This document shows, piece after piece, positions 52,781 to 62,092 of a DNA stretch of 64,000 bases. The translations under genes and the position numbers were made by a program. Numbering within the stretch: position 1 is the stretch's first letter; each line of letters starts with the position of its first letter. The notes under the pieces were generated by a model that saw nothing but the letters and a program-made list of their open reading frames with translations, was not told the DNA's origin and did not search any database. Origin of the DNA: Aquipuribacter sp. SD81 (lineage in GTDB: Bacteria; Actinomycetota; Actinomycetes; Actinomycetales; JBBAYJ01); NCBI RefSeq assembly GCF_037153975.1, contig NZ_JBBAYJ010000006.1, forward strand, positions 62,001 through 126,000, read 5' to 3'.

Positions 52781-53955
52781 CCGGTCCCGTCGGGCTCGAC
52801 GACGCGCGCGAGGCGGCGCGGGCGCTCGGCACGGCCCGTGTGCCGCGGCACGTGCCCGTCGCGCTCGAGCGGGCCCACGGGCGCGTGCTCGCCGTCGAGG
52901 TGCGGGCCGCCGGGGCCGTCCCGCCCGTCGACGTGGCCGCGGTCGACGGCTGGGCCGTAGCGGGTGCCGGCCCGTGGCGGGTGCTCGGGGCGGCCGAGGT
53001 CGTCGGCGACGTGCTCCCGCCGGGAGCCGCGACCGTCGTCGTGACGGGCGCCCCCCTGCCGCGCGGTGCGGACCGGGTCGTCCGCGACGTCGACGGCTCG
53101 GTGTCGCGCGAGGCGAGCGACGTCCCCGTGCTCACGCTCGGGCGCTCGACGGGGCGCGACCACGTCCGGCCGCGTGGTCAGGAGATGGCGGCCGGCGAGG
53201 TCGTGCTGCCGCGCGGCACGGTGCTGCGCCCGCTGGCGCTGGGGCTCGCCGCGGCCGCCGGCGTCGACGCCGTCCACGTCGTCGTGCCGCCGAGGACGGC
53301 GCTGCTCGTCACCGGTGAGGGCCTGGTCGGGACCGGTCCGTCGCGCCCGGCGCGCACCCGCGACTCGCTCACGCACGTTCTGCCGGACCTCCTGGTCGCG
53401 CTCGGCGCCGACCTCGGGCACGACCTCGCGCGCACGAGCCGCCTCGGCGACGACCCGGACGCGCTCGCGGACGTCCTGTCGGGTCCGTACCGCTCGACCG
53501 TCGACGTCGTCGTCGTGTCCGGCGGCACGGGCCGCGGCCGCGGGGACCACCTGCGGCGCGTGCTCGGGCAGGTCGGGGCGCACGTGGTCGTCGACGGGCT
53601 CGACGTGCGGCCCGGTGGCAGCGCGCTGCTCGCGGCCGTGCCGGACGGTCCCGTCGTGGTGGGCCTGCCGGGGGAGCCCGCGGGGGCCGTCCTCGCGACG
53701 GTGCTGCTCGCCGGACCGCTGCTGGCCGGCTGGCTCGGAGCGCCCGTGGCCGACCTCTCGCCCGTGCGCCTCGCGGGCGAGGTCCCGGCCGGCCCGTGGC
53801 CGTGCGCGCTGCCCGCCGCGCTCGACCTCGCGACGGGAGCGGCGCGACCCCTCGCGCACGCGAGGGCCGGCATGCTGCGGGGGCTCGCCGCGTGCGACGG
53901 CCTCGTCGTCGTCGGCGCAGGCGGGGCCGCGCGGTGGCTGCCGCTGCCGGTGTGA
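52777..53955 (+). CDS. moeA: Molybdopterin molybdenumtransferase
   Basis: 392 aa. Inserts molybdate into adenylylated molybdopterin. Visible: ALERAHGRVLAVEVRA, VPPVDVAAVDGWAVAG (MoeA signature region), VVVTGAPLPRGADRVV, HVRPRGQEMAAGEVVLPRG, the MoCF-fold site VVVVSGGTGRGRGDHLRRVL (usual GGTSxGxxD slightly altered) and VVGLPGEPAGAVLATVLL, then a beta-barrel end. GTG 52777 overlaps mobA. Some divergence from canonical motifs lowers certainty of activity but not of family. Confidence 0.88.
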   Translation: MTGPVGLDDAREAARALGTARVPRHVPVALERAHGRVLAVEVRAAGAVPPVDVAAVDGWAVAGAGPWRVLGAAEVVGDVLPPGAATVVVTGAPLPRGADRVVRDVDGSVSREASDVPVLTLGRSTGRDHVRPRGQEMAAGEVVLPRGTVLRPLALGLAAAAGVDAVHVVVPPRTALLVTGEGLVGTGPSRPARTRDSLTHVLPDLLVALGADLGHDLARTSRLGDDPDALADVLSGPYRSTVDVVVVSGGTGRGRGDHLRRVLGQVGAHVVVDGLDVRPGGSALLAAVPDGPVVVGLPGEPAGAVLATVLLAGPLLAGWLGAPVADLSPVRLAGEVPAGPWPCALPAALDLATGAARPLAHARAGMLRGLAACDGLVVVGAGGAARWLPLPV

Positions 53956-53977
53956 GGGCCCCGGCCGACCCCCGGGC

Positions 53978-55201
53978 TCAGCGCTGGCGCGGGTCGAAGG
54001 CCACCTTGACCGTGCCGAGGCGACCGGCGCTCGAGGCGTGGTCCAGCGCCTCGCGCCAGCGGTGCAGCGGGTAGACGGCGCCGAGCACGTCGCCCTCGCC
54101 ACCGACCCCGTCCCCGAGCGGAGCGGTGGCCGCGAGGCGCAGCGCGGTGGGGAAGGCGTCCCCGGCGGAGGCGTACGTGCCGACGACCTCGAGCTCGCGG
54201 AACCACGCGGGGCTGAGGTCGGCGCCGCGCCCCGGCATGCCCGACACGACGACCCGGCCGCCCGCCCGGGTGGCCCGCAGCGCGAGGTCGAGCGACGCGG
54301 CGGAGCCCACGGCGTCCACGGCCACGTCCACGCCACCGAGGAGGAACTCCTGGTCCTGGCGCGCCGCCAGGCCCGGCAGGGACGTGCGGACCGTCAGCGC
54401 CTGCGTGAGCCGCCGGACGCCGCGCAGCGCCTCGCCGGGCTCGACGACGTCGGTCGCACCGAGGCGTCGGGCCAGGGCGGCCTGCGCACCGTGCTTCGCG
54501 ACCACGACGATGCGCCCCGCCGGGGTCAGCTCGCGCAGCGCGAGCGTCGCGAAGAGCCCGACGGCCCCCGCACCGGAGACGAGGACCGTCTGGCCCTCGC
54601 GCACCGCGGCACGCTCGGCGAGGCGCACCGCGCACGCGAGCGGCTCGACGAGCACCGCCCGCTCGTCGGGCAGGTCGTCCGGGACGGCGTGCAGCTGCGA
54701 GCGGTGCGCGACGAGGCGCTCGCCCCAGCCGCCGCCCGTGGAGCGGCAGTAGCCGGTCTGCAGCCCGGGCTTCAGGTGCCCGACCGTCACGCGGTCGCAG
54801 CGGTTGGTGTGCCCGGCCGCGCACTGCTCGCACGGCTCGAGCCCGCGGGCGGCGCACGCGAGCACGGGGTCGACGACCACGCGCGTGCCGGCGGGCAGGT
54901 CCTCGCAGTCCTCGGTGAGGGTGCCGACGAGCTCGTGGCCCGGCACGCACGGCATCGACGACACCGCCGCGAAGTACAGCGAGGTGGAGCCCGTCACGGC
55001 GCCGAGGTCGGACCCGCAGATGCCGCTGAGGTGCACCTTCACCTGGGCCCAGCCGTCGTGGCGCACCTCCGGCTCGCTGGTCGTCACGAGCCGCACCGGG
55101 GCCATCGGGCCGATGAGGAGCCCCGGGACGCTGCCGACCGCGCTCACGGCCCGGGCCGCGGCGTAGCGGGGGACCGAGCGGAACAGCTCCAGCGCCAGCA
55201 T
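53978..55201 (-). CDS. Zinc-dependent alcohol dehydrogenase family protein
   Basis: 407 aa medium-chain dehydrogenase. Catalytic zinc segment GICGSDLGAVTG and PGHELVGTL; a structural-zinc-like cysteine cluster CAARGLEPCEQCAAGHTNRC; Rossmann motif VSGAGAVGLFATLALREL; DVAVDAVGSAASLDLALRAT. Start set at ATG 55201 (GTG 55204 and a TTG further upstream are possible). The substrate is unknown; an N-terminal ~30-residue extension (FRSVPRYAAARAVSAVG) is unusual. Downstream of the TetR gene on the same strand (28-nt gap), so it may be its target. Confidence 0.88.
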   Translation of the reverse strand: MLALELFRSVPRYAAARAVSAVGSVPGLLIGPMAPVRLVTTSEPEVRHDGWAQVKVHLSGICGSDLGAVTGSTSLYFAAVSSMPCVPGHELVGTLTEDCEDLPAGTRVVVDPVLACAARGLEPCEQCAAGHTNRCDRVTVGHLKPGLQTGYCRSTGGGWGERLVAHRSQLHAVPDDLPDERAVLVEPLACAVRLAERAAVREGQTVLVSGAGAVGLFATLALRELTPAGRIVVVAKHGAQAALARRLGATDVVEPGEALRGVRRLTQALTVRTSLPGLAARQDQEFLLGGVDVAVDAVGSAASLDLALRATRAGGRVVVSGMPGRGADLSPAWFRELEVVGTYASAGDAFPTALRLAATAPLGDGVGGEGDVLGAVYPLHRWREALDHASSAGRLGTVKVAFDPRQR

Positions 55202-55229
55202 CACGGCGCCATCCAACCAGCCCTGCCGC

Positions 55230-55967
55230 TCAGCCCGTCACGAGCACCTGGCGGGCCAGCCGGCGTGCCTCCGCCTCGAACACCGCCTCCCGGCCGTCCG
55301 GCTCCACGACGTTGTGCAGCTGGCCGAAGAGCTCGAACGACACGAGACCGAACACGGCCGTCCACGCCAGCAGGCCTCGCAGCGCGAGGTCCGCGGGCAC
55401 CTGCTCGCCGAGGAAGGCGCGCATAGGGGCGACGGCGGCGACCGCGTCCGCCGGGGGCTCGGTGCCGGCTCCCGCGGCGGGACCGCCGGCGGCGTCGGCG
55501 CCGTCGTCGCCGCCGGCGATGTCGCGCAGCAGCCCCGCGAGCAGGGCGGCCACACGGGTCGCCGGCCCGATGGTGTCCTGCGGCGCGCGGTAGCCCGGGA
55601 CCGGCGAGCCGTAGACGAGCGCGTACTGGTGCGGGTGCGCGAGCGCCCAGCCGCGCACCGTCGTCGCGACCGCCAGCCACCGCCCCTCCAGGTCGTCGCG
55701 GTCGACGCGGGCCTCGGCCCGCTCGGCGGCCTCCCCGAGCGAGTCGTAGGCCTCGATGATGAGCGCGGTCAGCAGCGCGTCCCGGTTCTCGAAGTAGCGG
55801 TACAGCGCCGAGGACACCATGCCGACGTCGCGCGCGACCGCCCGCAGCGACAACCCCGTCGCCCCCTGCTCGACCAGGTGCGCCCGCGCGGTGTCGAGGA
55901 TCGCCTGGCGCATCTCCGTGCGGGCCCGGGCCCGCACCCCCTCGGCGGTCGTCGTCGGCGGCGTCAT
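55230..55967 (-). CDS. TetR-family transcriptional regulator
   Basis: 245 aa. N-terminal TetR helix-turn-helix: AILDTARAHLVEQGATGLSLRAVARDVGMVSSALYRYFENRDALLTAL (~22-70). The ligand domain has a DUF1707/WHG-like TetR_C pattern (WALAHPHQYALVYGSPVPGY) and a Gly/Ala/Pro-rich loop. ATG 55967 chosen; ATG 55976 is in frame just upstream. It faces the epimerase gene across a 121-nt region with palindromes and likely controls that gene, itself, or the following alcohol dehydrogenase. Confidence 0.9.
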   Translation of the reverse strand: MTPPTTTAEGVRARARTEMRQAILDTARAHLVEQGATGLSLRAVARDVGMVSSALYRYFENRDALLTALIIEAYDSLGEAAERAEARVDRDDLEGRWLAVATTVRGWALAHPHQYALVYGSPVPGYRAPQDTIGPATRVAALLAGLLRDIAGGDDGADAAGGPAAGAGTEPPADAVAAVAPMRAFLGEQVPADLALRGLLAWTAVFGLVSFELFGQLHNVVEPDGREAVFEAEARRLARQVLVTG

Positions 55968-56088
55968 GCGGCCCATCGAACCACACGTGCGAGCGCTGCA
56001 CACGAATGTGAGCACTGCTCTTGCCTGAACGCGCATGCCAGGTGTTCACTGCTCCCTGTAGAGAGCACCGCTCACACAGGAGACCACC
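55968..56088. promoter_or_regulatory. Divergent TetR/epimerase control region
   Basis: Contains the 11-bp palindrome GAGCACTGCTC (56010-56020), a related GTTCACTGCTCC further downstream and GAGCACCGCTC near the epimerase ribosome-binding site CAGGAG. Repeated GAGC/GCTC half-sites fit a TetR operator; binding is inferred. Confidence 0.45.
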
Positions 56089-57108
56089 ATGACAACCCCG
56101 GCCCCGTTCCCCTCGCCCCACCTCTCCCCGCGCCCCGCGGGCGCCCGGCACGTCGTCGTCGGCGCCGGCACCGTCGGCACGGCTGTCGCCCGCCTGCTCG
56201 CCGGCCGCGGCGACCGCGTCACCGTCGTCACCCGCTCCGGCACCGGCCCGGAGCACCCCGCCGTCGAGCGCGTCGCCCTCGACGCGGGCGACGCCGCCGC
56301 CCTCGCCGACGTCGTCGCCGGGAGCGGGCACCCCGACGACCGCGCCGTCGCCGTCCACAACTGCGTGAACCCCGCGTACCACCGCTGGAGCACCGACTGG
56401 CCGCCCGTCGCGGCGTCGCTGCTCGGGGCGGCCGAGGCCGTCGGCGCCGTCCTCGCGACGGTCAGCAACCTCTACCCCTACGGCCCGGTCGACGTGCCGA
56501 TGACCCCGGACCTGCCCGTCGGGGCGACCGACAGCAAGGGCCTCGTCCGGGCGCGGATGTGGGCCGGGGCGAAGGCGGCGCACGACGCCGGCCGGGTCCG
56601 CGTCGTCGAGGTCCGCGCGAGCGACTACCTCGACGCCCACGACCAGTCCGCGGTGCACCGGCTGCTGCCGGACCTGCTGCGCGGCCGGACGCTGCGGGTG
56701 ATCGGCGATCCCGACCAGCCGCACTCCTGGACGACCACCGGCGACACCGCGCGCACCCTCGTCGCCGTCGCCGACGACCCGGGCACGCACGGGAGGGTCT
56801 GGCACGTGCCGAGCAACCCGCCGCGCACGCAGCGCGAGGTGCTCGCCGACCTCGCCGCCGCGGCCGGCGTCCCCCTGCCGCGCGTCGTCGGGACCGGCCC
56901 GACGGCCCTGCGCGTCGCCGGCTGGTTCTCGCCGGTGCTGCGGGAGCTGCGCGGCACGCTCTACCAGTTCACGGCCCCGTTCGTCCTCGACGACCGGGCC
57001 ACCCGCGACGCGCTCGGCCTGACGCCCGAGCCCTCGGACGCGGCCGTCGCCCGCATGGTCGCCGCGGCGCGCGTCCCGGCCACGAGCACGGACGAGGTGG
57101 CGGCGTGA
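56089..57108 (+). CDS. NAD-dependent epimerase/dehydratase-like protein
   Basis: 339 aa atypical SDR. The N-terminal Rossmann motif is HVVVGAGTVGTAVARLLAGRG (GxGxxG form). SNLYPYGPVD carries the Tyr region and GATDSKGLVRARMWAGAK the Lys region typical of extended-SDR epimerase-like proteins; then VEVRASDYLDA and HSWTTTGDTARTLVAVADD. Substrate unknown. ATG 56089 follows ACAGGAG. The stop overlaps the next gene as GTGA. Confidence 0.85.
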   Translation: MTTPAPFPSPHLSPRPAGARHVVVGAGTVGTAVARLLAGRGDRVTVVTRSGTGPEHPAVERVALDAGDAAALADVVAGSGHPDDRAVAVHNCVNPAYHRWSTDWPPVAASLLGAAEAVGAVLATVSNLYPYGPVDVPMTPDLPVGATDSKGLVRARMWAGAKAAHDAGRVRVVEVRASDYLDAHDQSAVHRLLPDLLRGRTLRVIGDPDQPHSWTTTGDTARTLVAVADDPGTHGRVWHVPSNPPRTQREVLADLAAAAGVPLPRVVGTGPTALRVAGWFSPVLRELRGTLYQFTAPFVLDDRATRDALGLTPEPSDAAVARMVAAARVPATSTDEVAA

Positions 57109-57887
57109 GCGGCCCGGTCACCCGGCACCTGCCCGCCGCCCGGCGCCTGCCCGTCACCGGCGGTCTCCTCGCCGCCTCGGGCGTGCTGTCGCTGGTCGGC
57201 TACGCGATCCTCGGCACGCAGTTCGGCTGGCCCGCGGTGCTCGACGAGCCCGGCACGAGCGCCCTCGACGCCTTCGTCGAGGCCGAGCAGTGGGTCCGCG
57301 CCGGCTTCTACGTGTTCCTCCTCTCGAGCCTCGTCCTCATCCCCGCCGCGGTCGGTGTCCAGGACGGCCTGACCCGCGGCCAGACGGCGGCCCGTGCCAT
57401 CACGGCCTTCGGCGTGCTCGGTGCCTTCGCCCAGATGCTCGGCTGGGTCCGCTGGCCCATCACCGTCCCGGGTCTGGCCGACCGGTGGACCGACCCCGCG
57501 GCCGGCGAGGCCGACCTGGCGGCCACCGCGGCGGTGTACGACCTCGTCAACGGCTACGCCGGCGGCGCCCTGGGCGAGCACCTGGGCTGGCTGCTGCAGG
57601 GCATCTGGGCCGTCGGGGTGTCGCTGTTCGTGCTGCGCGCCCGCGGCCTGCCGCGGTGGTTCGCCGTCGTCGGTGTCGCGCTGTCGGTCGCCTGGGCGGT
57701 CCTCGTCCCGGTCGCGACCGCGTTCGGTCAGCCCACGCTCGAGTTCTGGAGCCTCAACGTCTACACGGCCTGGTACCTGTGGCTGCTCGCGCTCGGGGTG
57801 CTGCTCGCGCTGCGCCGCGTCGGGCCACCGGCGGAGGCTCCTAGTACGACGCGCTCGGGTCGTAGGCCAGCCGGTACCCCCGCTTGA
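57105..57887 (+). CDS. Multi-spanning membrane protein (DUF4386-like)
   Basis: 260 aa with about six hydrophobic helices (LLAASGVLSLVGYAILG, VFLLSSLVLIPAAVGV, ITAFGVLGAFAQMLGWV, GWLLQGIWAVGVSLFVL, WFAVVGVALSVAWAVLVPV, WYLWLLALGVLLAL). The pattern resembles DUF4386 proteins of unknown function. GTG 57105 overlaps the epimerase stop by 4 nt. The C-terminal ~15 codons overlap the 3' end of the convergent nnaR gene by 47 nt. Confidence 0.75.
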   Translation: MSGPVTRHLPAARRLPVTGGLLAASGVLSLVGYAILGTQFGWPAVLDEPGTSALDAFVEAEQWVRAGFYVFLLSSLVLIPAAVGVQDGLTRGQTAARAITAFGVLGAFAQMLGWVRWPITVPGLADRWTDPAAGEADLAATAAVYDLVNGYAGGALGEHLGWLLQGIWAVGVSLFVLRARGLPRWFAVVGVALSVAWAVLVPVATAFGQPTLEFWSLNVYTAWYLWLLALGVLLALRRVGPPAEAPSTTRSGRRPAGTPA

Positions 57888-59022
57888 CCACGGTCTGGAC
57901 CATGCGCGAGTCCCCGAGGGAGCCCCGGAGCCGCGCCACCGCCATCTCGACCGCGTGCTCGTCGCCGCACCCGGGCAGCGCCTCGGCGAGCTGGGCGCGC
58001 GACAGCACGTGGCCCGGGCGCTGGCACAGCGCACGCAGCACGGCGAGCTGGGTGGGGCGGACGTCGCGCCAGCGGCCGTCGAGCCGCACCCCGGTGCCGA
58101 GCACGACGAGCCTGTGCCCGCCGACGAACAGCGGGTGGCTGTCCCGCTCCGGGAGGGCCTCGCCGAGGTGGCGGACCATCGCGCCGAGGCGGGAGCGGGG
58201 CGGCTGCACGGTGGGGACGTCGCGGTCCACGAGAGGCCCGGCGGTGACGGGCCCGACGCAGCACGCGAGCACGGACCGGCTCCGCAGGCGCGCCAGCACA
58301 CGGTCGCCGACGTCGAGGGCGGTGGCCCGTTCGAGCGTCGCGAGGACGGCGGGGGCGGAGGTGAAGGTGATGGCGTCCACGTTGCCGGCCGCAGCGGCCT
58401 GGACGAGGGCGTCCAGCCCCGCTACGTCCTCCGGCAGCGTCCAGCGGTACACCGGCACCTCGACGACCTGCGCCCCGGCGGCGCGGAGCGCCTGCGTGAG
58501 GAAGGGCAGCGGCTCGCCGTGCAGCTGAACGGCCACCCGGGCCCGGGTGAGGTCCTCCTGCAGCAGCCGCTCGAGGACCTCCCCGGAGGACTCCGAGACG
58601 GCCGACCACTCCTCGCGCAGGTCGTTGGCACGGATCGCGCCGGTCGACTTGGGTCCGCGCGCGAGGATGCGCGCCCGCGACAGCGTCTCGCGCAGCCGGT
58701 CCCCGAGGCCCCAGCCGTCGGCCGCCTCGGTCCAGCCCCGGAAGCCGATCCCCGTCGTGACGACGACGTGGGTCGGTGCGTCCGCGACGAGCGCCTGCGT
58801 GGCCTGCAGCAGGTCGCGGTCGTCGGCCAGCGGGACCAGGCGGATCGCGGTGCCGGTCATGGTCCGCGCGCCCTTGCGCTCCAGCAGCGTGGCGAGCTCG
58901 GCCCGACGACGGTCCGCCGTGATGCCCACCACGTAGCCCTCGAGCGGCCGGACGGCCCCGGAGCCCTCGCCACCGAACGGTGGCGGCTCGGAGTACGTCG
59001 CAGGACCTGCGTCGGCGCTCAT
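57841..59022 (-). CDS. nnaR: NnaR-type regulator: HemD-like domain plus winged helix
   Basis: 393 aa. The N-terminal ~270 residues are a uroporphyrinogen-III-synthase-like fold (YVVGITADRRRAELATLLERKGA, VVTTGIGFRGWTEAADGWG, AGAQVVEVPVYRW, ITFTSAPAVLATLERA, VLACCVGPVTAGPL). The C-terminal ~100 residues are an OmpR-type winged helix (DVRPTQLAVLRALCQRPGHVLSRAQLAEAL, HAVEMAVARLRGSLGD, VKRGYRLAYD). This architecture is that of NnaR, a co-activator of nitrate/nitrite assimilation genes in Streptomyces and mycobacteria. Last gene of the nas/nir operon; ATG 59022 overlaps nirD by 4 nt. True HemD activity is unlikely but not excluded. Confidence 0.87.
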   Translation of the reverse strand: MSADAGPATYSEPPPFGGEGSGAVRPLEGYVVGITADRRRAELATLLERKGARTMTGTAIRLVPLADDRDLLQATQALVADAPTHVVVTTGIGFRGWTEAADGWGLGDRLRETLSRARILARGPKSTGAIRANDLREEWSAVSESSGEVLERLLQEDLTRARVAVQLHGEPLPFLTQALRAAGAQVVEVPVYRWTLPEDVAGLDALVQAAAAGNVDAITFTSAPAVLATLERATALDVGDRVLARLRSRSVLACCVGPVTAGPLVDRDVPTVQPPRSRLGAMVRHLGEALPERDSHPLFVGGHRLVVLGTGVRLDGRWRDVRPTQLAVLRALCQRPGHVLSRAQLAEALPGCGDEHAVEMAVARLRGSLGDSRMVQTVVKRGYRLAYDPSASY

Positions 59023-59417
59023 GCGGGAAGCGCTCCCGGTCGGGTGTCGGGCGCGAGCCGCACGAGGACGCGGCCGTCGACGACACGCACCTCGTGGACG
59101 GGGATCCTCGCGTCGGCGTCCTCCTGGCACACCCCGGTCCACAGGTCGAAGTGCTGCTTGTACAGCGGAGAGGCGACGACGTCGGTCCCATCGCGCGTTC
59201 CGACGATGCCCCGCGCCAGGACGTTGGCCCCGGAGAACGGGTCGCGGTTGCCGACGGCGCGCACGGTCCCGTCGTGCAGCCGGAAGAGCGCGACCTGCAC
59301 GCCGCCGACGAGGGCGGCGTCGCCGCGCTCGGGCAGCAGCCGCCTGAGCGGGCACACGTCTACCCAGCCGTCCTCCTCGGTCGCCATCGTGACGTGGTGC
59401 TCGATCGTGGTGCTCAT
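59019..59417 (-). CDS. nirD: Nitrite reductase (NAD(P)H) small subunit
   Basis: 132 aa Rieske-fold protein of the NirD class: WVDVCPLRRLLPERGDAALVGG, VALFRLHDGTVRAVGNRDPFSGANVLARG, SPLYKQHFDLWTGVC. Like other NirD proteins it lacks the full CxH/CxxH cluster-ligand set. Partner of NirB in reducing nitrite to ammonium. ATG 59417 follows GGAGGTGA and overlaps nirB by 4 nt. Confidence 0.94.
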   Translation of the reverse strand: MSTTIEHHVTMATEEDGWVDVCPLRRLLPERGDAALVGGVQVALFRLHDGTVRAVGNRDPFSGANVLARGIVGTRDGTDVVASPLYKQHFDLWTGVCQEDADARIPVHEVRVVDGRVLVRLAPDTRPGALPA

Positions 59418-62092
59418 CGGCTCATCACCTCCGGGATGCCGAGCGACACGCGTCGGGCGCCGCGCGGGGGGAGGGCGGTCCCGGCCGCGACCTCCGCCTC
59501 CGTCGCGGGACGGATCTGGCCCCGTTCCATCGTGAAGCGGATCGAGTCGTCGGTGGTTTCGGGGGCGTTAACGAACGACAGGAACCTCGACAGCCGGTCC
59601 GGGTCCGCCAGCGTCGCGGCCCACTCGTCGGCGTAGCCGTCGACGTGGCGGGCCATGTCCGCCTCCAGCTCGGCGCCGAGTCCCAGGGCGTCGTCGACGA
59701 CGACGTGACGCAGGTACGCCACGCCCGACAGCCCGCTGTCGGGGTCGTCGAGGGAGTCCAGCCACGTGCTCGTGCGCTGCAGCCGGTCGGCGGTGCGGAC
59801 GTAGAACATGAGGTACCGGTCGACGTAGCGGATGAGGTCCTCGGTCGAGACGTCCTTGACGAGCACGTCCCCGTGGCGCGGTCGCATGCCGCCGTTGCCG
59901 CCGACGTACAGGTTCCAGCCGGCCTCGGTGGCGATGACCCCGAAGTCCTTGCTCTGCGCCTCGGCGCACTCCCGCGCGCAGCCGGAGACCGCCGACTTGA
60001 GCTTGTGCGGGCTGCGCAGGCCGCGGTACCGCAGCTCGAGGGCGACCGCGAGGCCGGTGGAGTCCTGCACGCCGTACCGGCACCAGTCCGAGCCCACGCA
60101 CGACTTCACGGTCCGGAGGCTCTTGCCGTAGGCGTGCCCGGACTCGAAGCCCGCGTCGACGAGGCGGCGCCAGATCGCGGGCAGCTCCTCCAGCCGCGCG
60201 CCGAACATGTCGATGCGCTGCCCGCCCGTGAGCTTGGTGTAGAGGCCGAAGTCGCGCGCCACCTCACCGATGACGATGAGGCCCGCGGGCGTGACCTCAC
60301 CGCCGGGCATGCGCGGCACGACGGAGTACGTGCCGTTCTTCTGCATGTTCGCCATCACGTGGTCGTTGGTGTCCTGCAGGGCCGCGTTCTCGCCGTCGAG
60401 CACGTGCGCAGGCGCCAGGGTGGCGAGGACCGAGGCGACGACGGGCTTGCAGATGTCGCAGCCGCGCCCGGTGCCGACGCCCGTGACGGTCTCGGTGAAC
60501 GTCGTGTAGGCGCGCGCGCGGATGACGTCGTACAGCTCGCGCCGCGTGAGGGCGAAGTGCTCGCACAGCGAACGGTCGACCTGGACGCCCAGCTTCCCGA
60601 GCTCGGCGTCGACGAGCTGCGCGAGCATCGGCACGCACGAGCCGCAGCCGGTCCCGGCCTTCGTGCAGCCCTTGACCGCGGGCACGTCGTGCGCGCCGGA
60701 GTGGACCGCGTCGCAGATGGAGCGCTTCGTCACGTCGTGGCACGAGCAGACGACGGTCGCGTCCGGCAGCCCCGCGGGTCCGGCGACCGCGGGCCCGTCA
60801 CCGGCGCCCGGGAAGAGCACGGACTCCGGTGGGCCCGGCAGCGGCGCACCCGCCGAGGCGAGCGACTTCAGCAGCGGGTAGGCCTCGGCGTCGCCGACGA
60901 GCACGGCGCCGAGCACCTCGCCCGTGGACTCGCGCAGGAGGAGCTTCTTGTAGACCTTGCGCGACGGGTCGTTCCACACGAGCTCGAGGACGTCGGGGTC
61001 GTCGAGGGTGTGCCGCCCGACGCTCGCGACGTCGACCCCCGTGCACTTGAGCGCCGTCGACATGTCCGCGCCGAGGAAGGCCACCTCGGGCGCCGGGTCG
61101 CCCACGAGCGCCGCGACGAGGTGCGCGACGGCGACCTTGGCCATGGCGTAGCCCGGTGCGACCAGGCCCCAGACGGCGTCCCGCGCGAGCGCGCACTCCC
61201 CGACGGCGAACACCGCGGGGTCGGCGGTCCGGCAGTGCTCGTCGACCACGACCCCGCCGCGGGGTCCGACGACGAGGCCGCAGGCACGGGCGAGCTCGTC
61301 ACGTGGGCGGATGCCGGGGGAGAACACGACGACGTCGGTGTCGATGCGTGTGCCGTCCGCGAGCTCGACCGCGGCCACGGCGCCGTCCGCGCCCGTGCGG
61401 ATCCGCGTGGTGTCGGCGTCGAGGTGCACGTGCATGCCGAGGCCCTCGACGTGCCGGCGCAGCATGGAGCCGCCGCCGACGTCGAGCTGGGCGGGCATGA
61501 GGCGCGGGCCCTTCTGGAGCACGTGCACCTCGAGGCCCAGGTGCTGCAGCGCCTGCGCGGCCTCGAGCCCGAGCAGGCCGCCGCCGAGCACGACGCCCGT
61601 GCCCCTGCCGTCGGCCCACGCCTGCATGCGCTCGAGGTCGTCGATCGTGCGGTAGCCGAAGGCCCCCGGGGCGTCGTGACCGGGTACGGGCGGCACGACG
61701 CAGCTCGACCCGGTCGCGAGCACGAGCGTGTCGTAGGGCACGACGTGCCTCGCGGCGGTCGTGACCGTGCGCGCGTCACGGTCGATCGTCGTGACGGGGT
61801 CGGCGAGGCGCACGTCGACCTCGCTCGCCTCGACCCAGCCGGCCTCGACGAGGCTCATCTGCTCGGCGGTCCTGCCGTCGAAGAACGACGACATGCCGAC
61901 GCGGTCGTAGGCCGCCTGCCGCTCCTCGCCGCAGACCGTGATGCTCACGCGCGCTCTCAGCCCGGCGGAGCGCAGGGCCTCGTCGAGCTCGACGGCGTAC
62001 CTGTGGCCCACCATGCCGTGGCCGACGACGACCACGCGGTGCGTGCTGCCGTCCAGCGTGCCAGGGGTGTCCGGGTGCCGGGTGTCGCTCAT
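59414..62092 (-). CDS. nirB: Nitrite reductase (NAD(P)H) large subunit
   Basis: 892 aa. FAD/NAD-binding module ~15-330 (VVVVGHGMVGHRYAVEL, VVLGGGLLGLEAAQAL, VFAVGECALARD). A BFD-like [2Fe-2S] region begins near 447 (CSCHDVTKRS ... GCTKAGTGCGSC), with a second CDICKP segment. Then the sulfite/nitrite-reductase ferredoxin-like and siroheme-4Fe-4S domains with cysteines in VKSCVGSDWCRYG (~664) and SGCARECAEAQSK (~706). Reduces nitrite to ammonium in the cytoplasm. ATG 62092 follows GAGAGGAG. Overlaps both neighbours by ATGA. Confidence 0.96.
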   Translation of the reverse strand: MSDTRHPDTPGTLDGSTHRVVVVGHGMVGHRYAVELDEALRSAGLRARVSITVCGEERQAAYDRVGMSSFFDGRTAEQMSLVEAGWVEASEVDVRLADPVTTIDRDARTVTTAARHVVPYDTLVLATGSSCVVPPVPGHDAPGAFGYRTIDDLERMQAWADGRGTGVVLGGGLLGLEAAQALQHLGLEVHVLQKGPRLMPAQLDVGGGSMLRRHVEGLGMHVHLDADTTRIRTGADGAVAAVELADGTRIDTDVVVFSPGIRPRDELARACGLVVGPRGGVVVDEHCRTADPAVFAVGECALARDAVWGLVAPGYAMAKVAVAHLVAALVGDPAPEVAFLGADMSTALKCTGVDVASVGRHTLDDPDVLELVWNDPSRKVYKKLLLRESTGEVLGAVLVGDAEAYPLLKSLASAGAPLPGPPESVLFPGAGDGPAVAGPAGLPDATVVCSCHDVTKRSICDAVHSGAHDVPAVKGCTKAGTGCGSCVPMLAQLVDAELGKLGVQVDRSLCEHFALTRRELYDVIRARAYTTFTETVTGVGTGRGCDICKPVVASVLATLAPAHVLDGENAALQDTNDHVMANMQKNGTYSVVPRMPGGEVTPAGLIVIGEVARDFGLYTKLTGGQRIDMFGARLEELPAIWRRLVDAGFESGHAYGKSLRTVKSCVGSDWCRYGVQDSTGLAVALELRYRGLRSPHKLKSAVSGCARECAEAQSKDFGVIATEAGWNLYVGGNGGMRPRHGDVLVKDVSTEDLIRYVDRYLMFYVRTADRLQRTSTWLDSLDDPDSGLSGVAYLRHVVVDDALGLGAELEADMARHVDGYADEWAATLADPDRLSRFLSFVNAPETTDDSIRFTMERGQIRPATEAEVAAGTALPPRGARRVSLGIPEVMSR

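Noticed and set aside
57841-59022. Plain siroheme-pathway HemD enzyme
   Set aside because: The C-terminal OmpR-like winged helix and its place in a nas-nir operon fit the regulator NnaR better than a biosynthetic enzyme.
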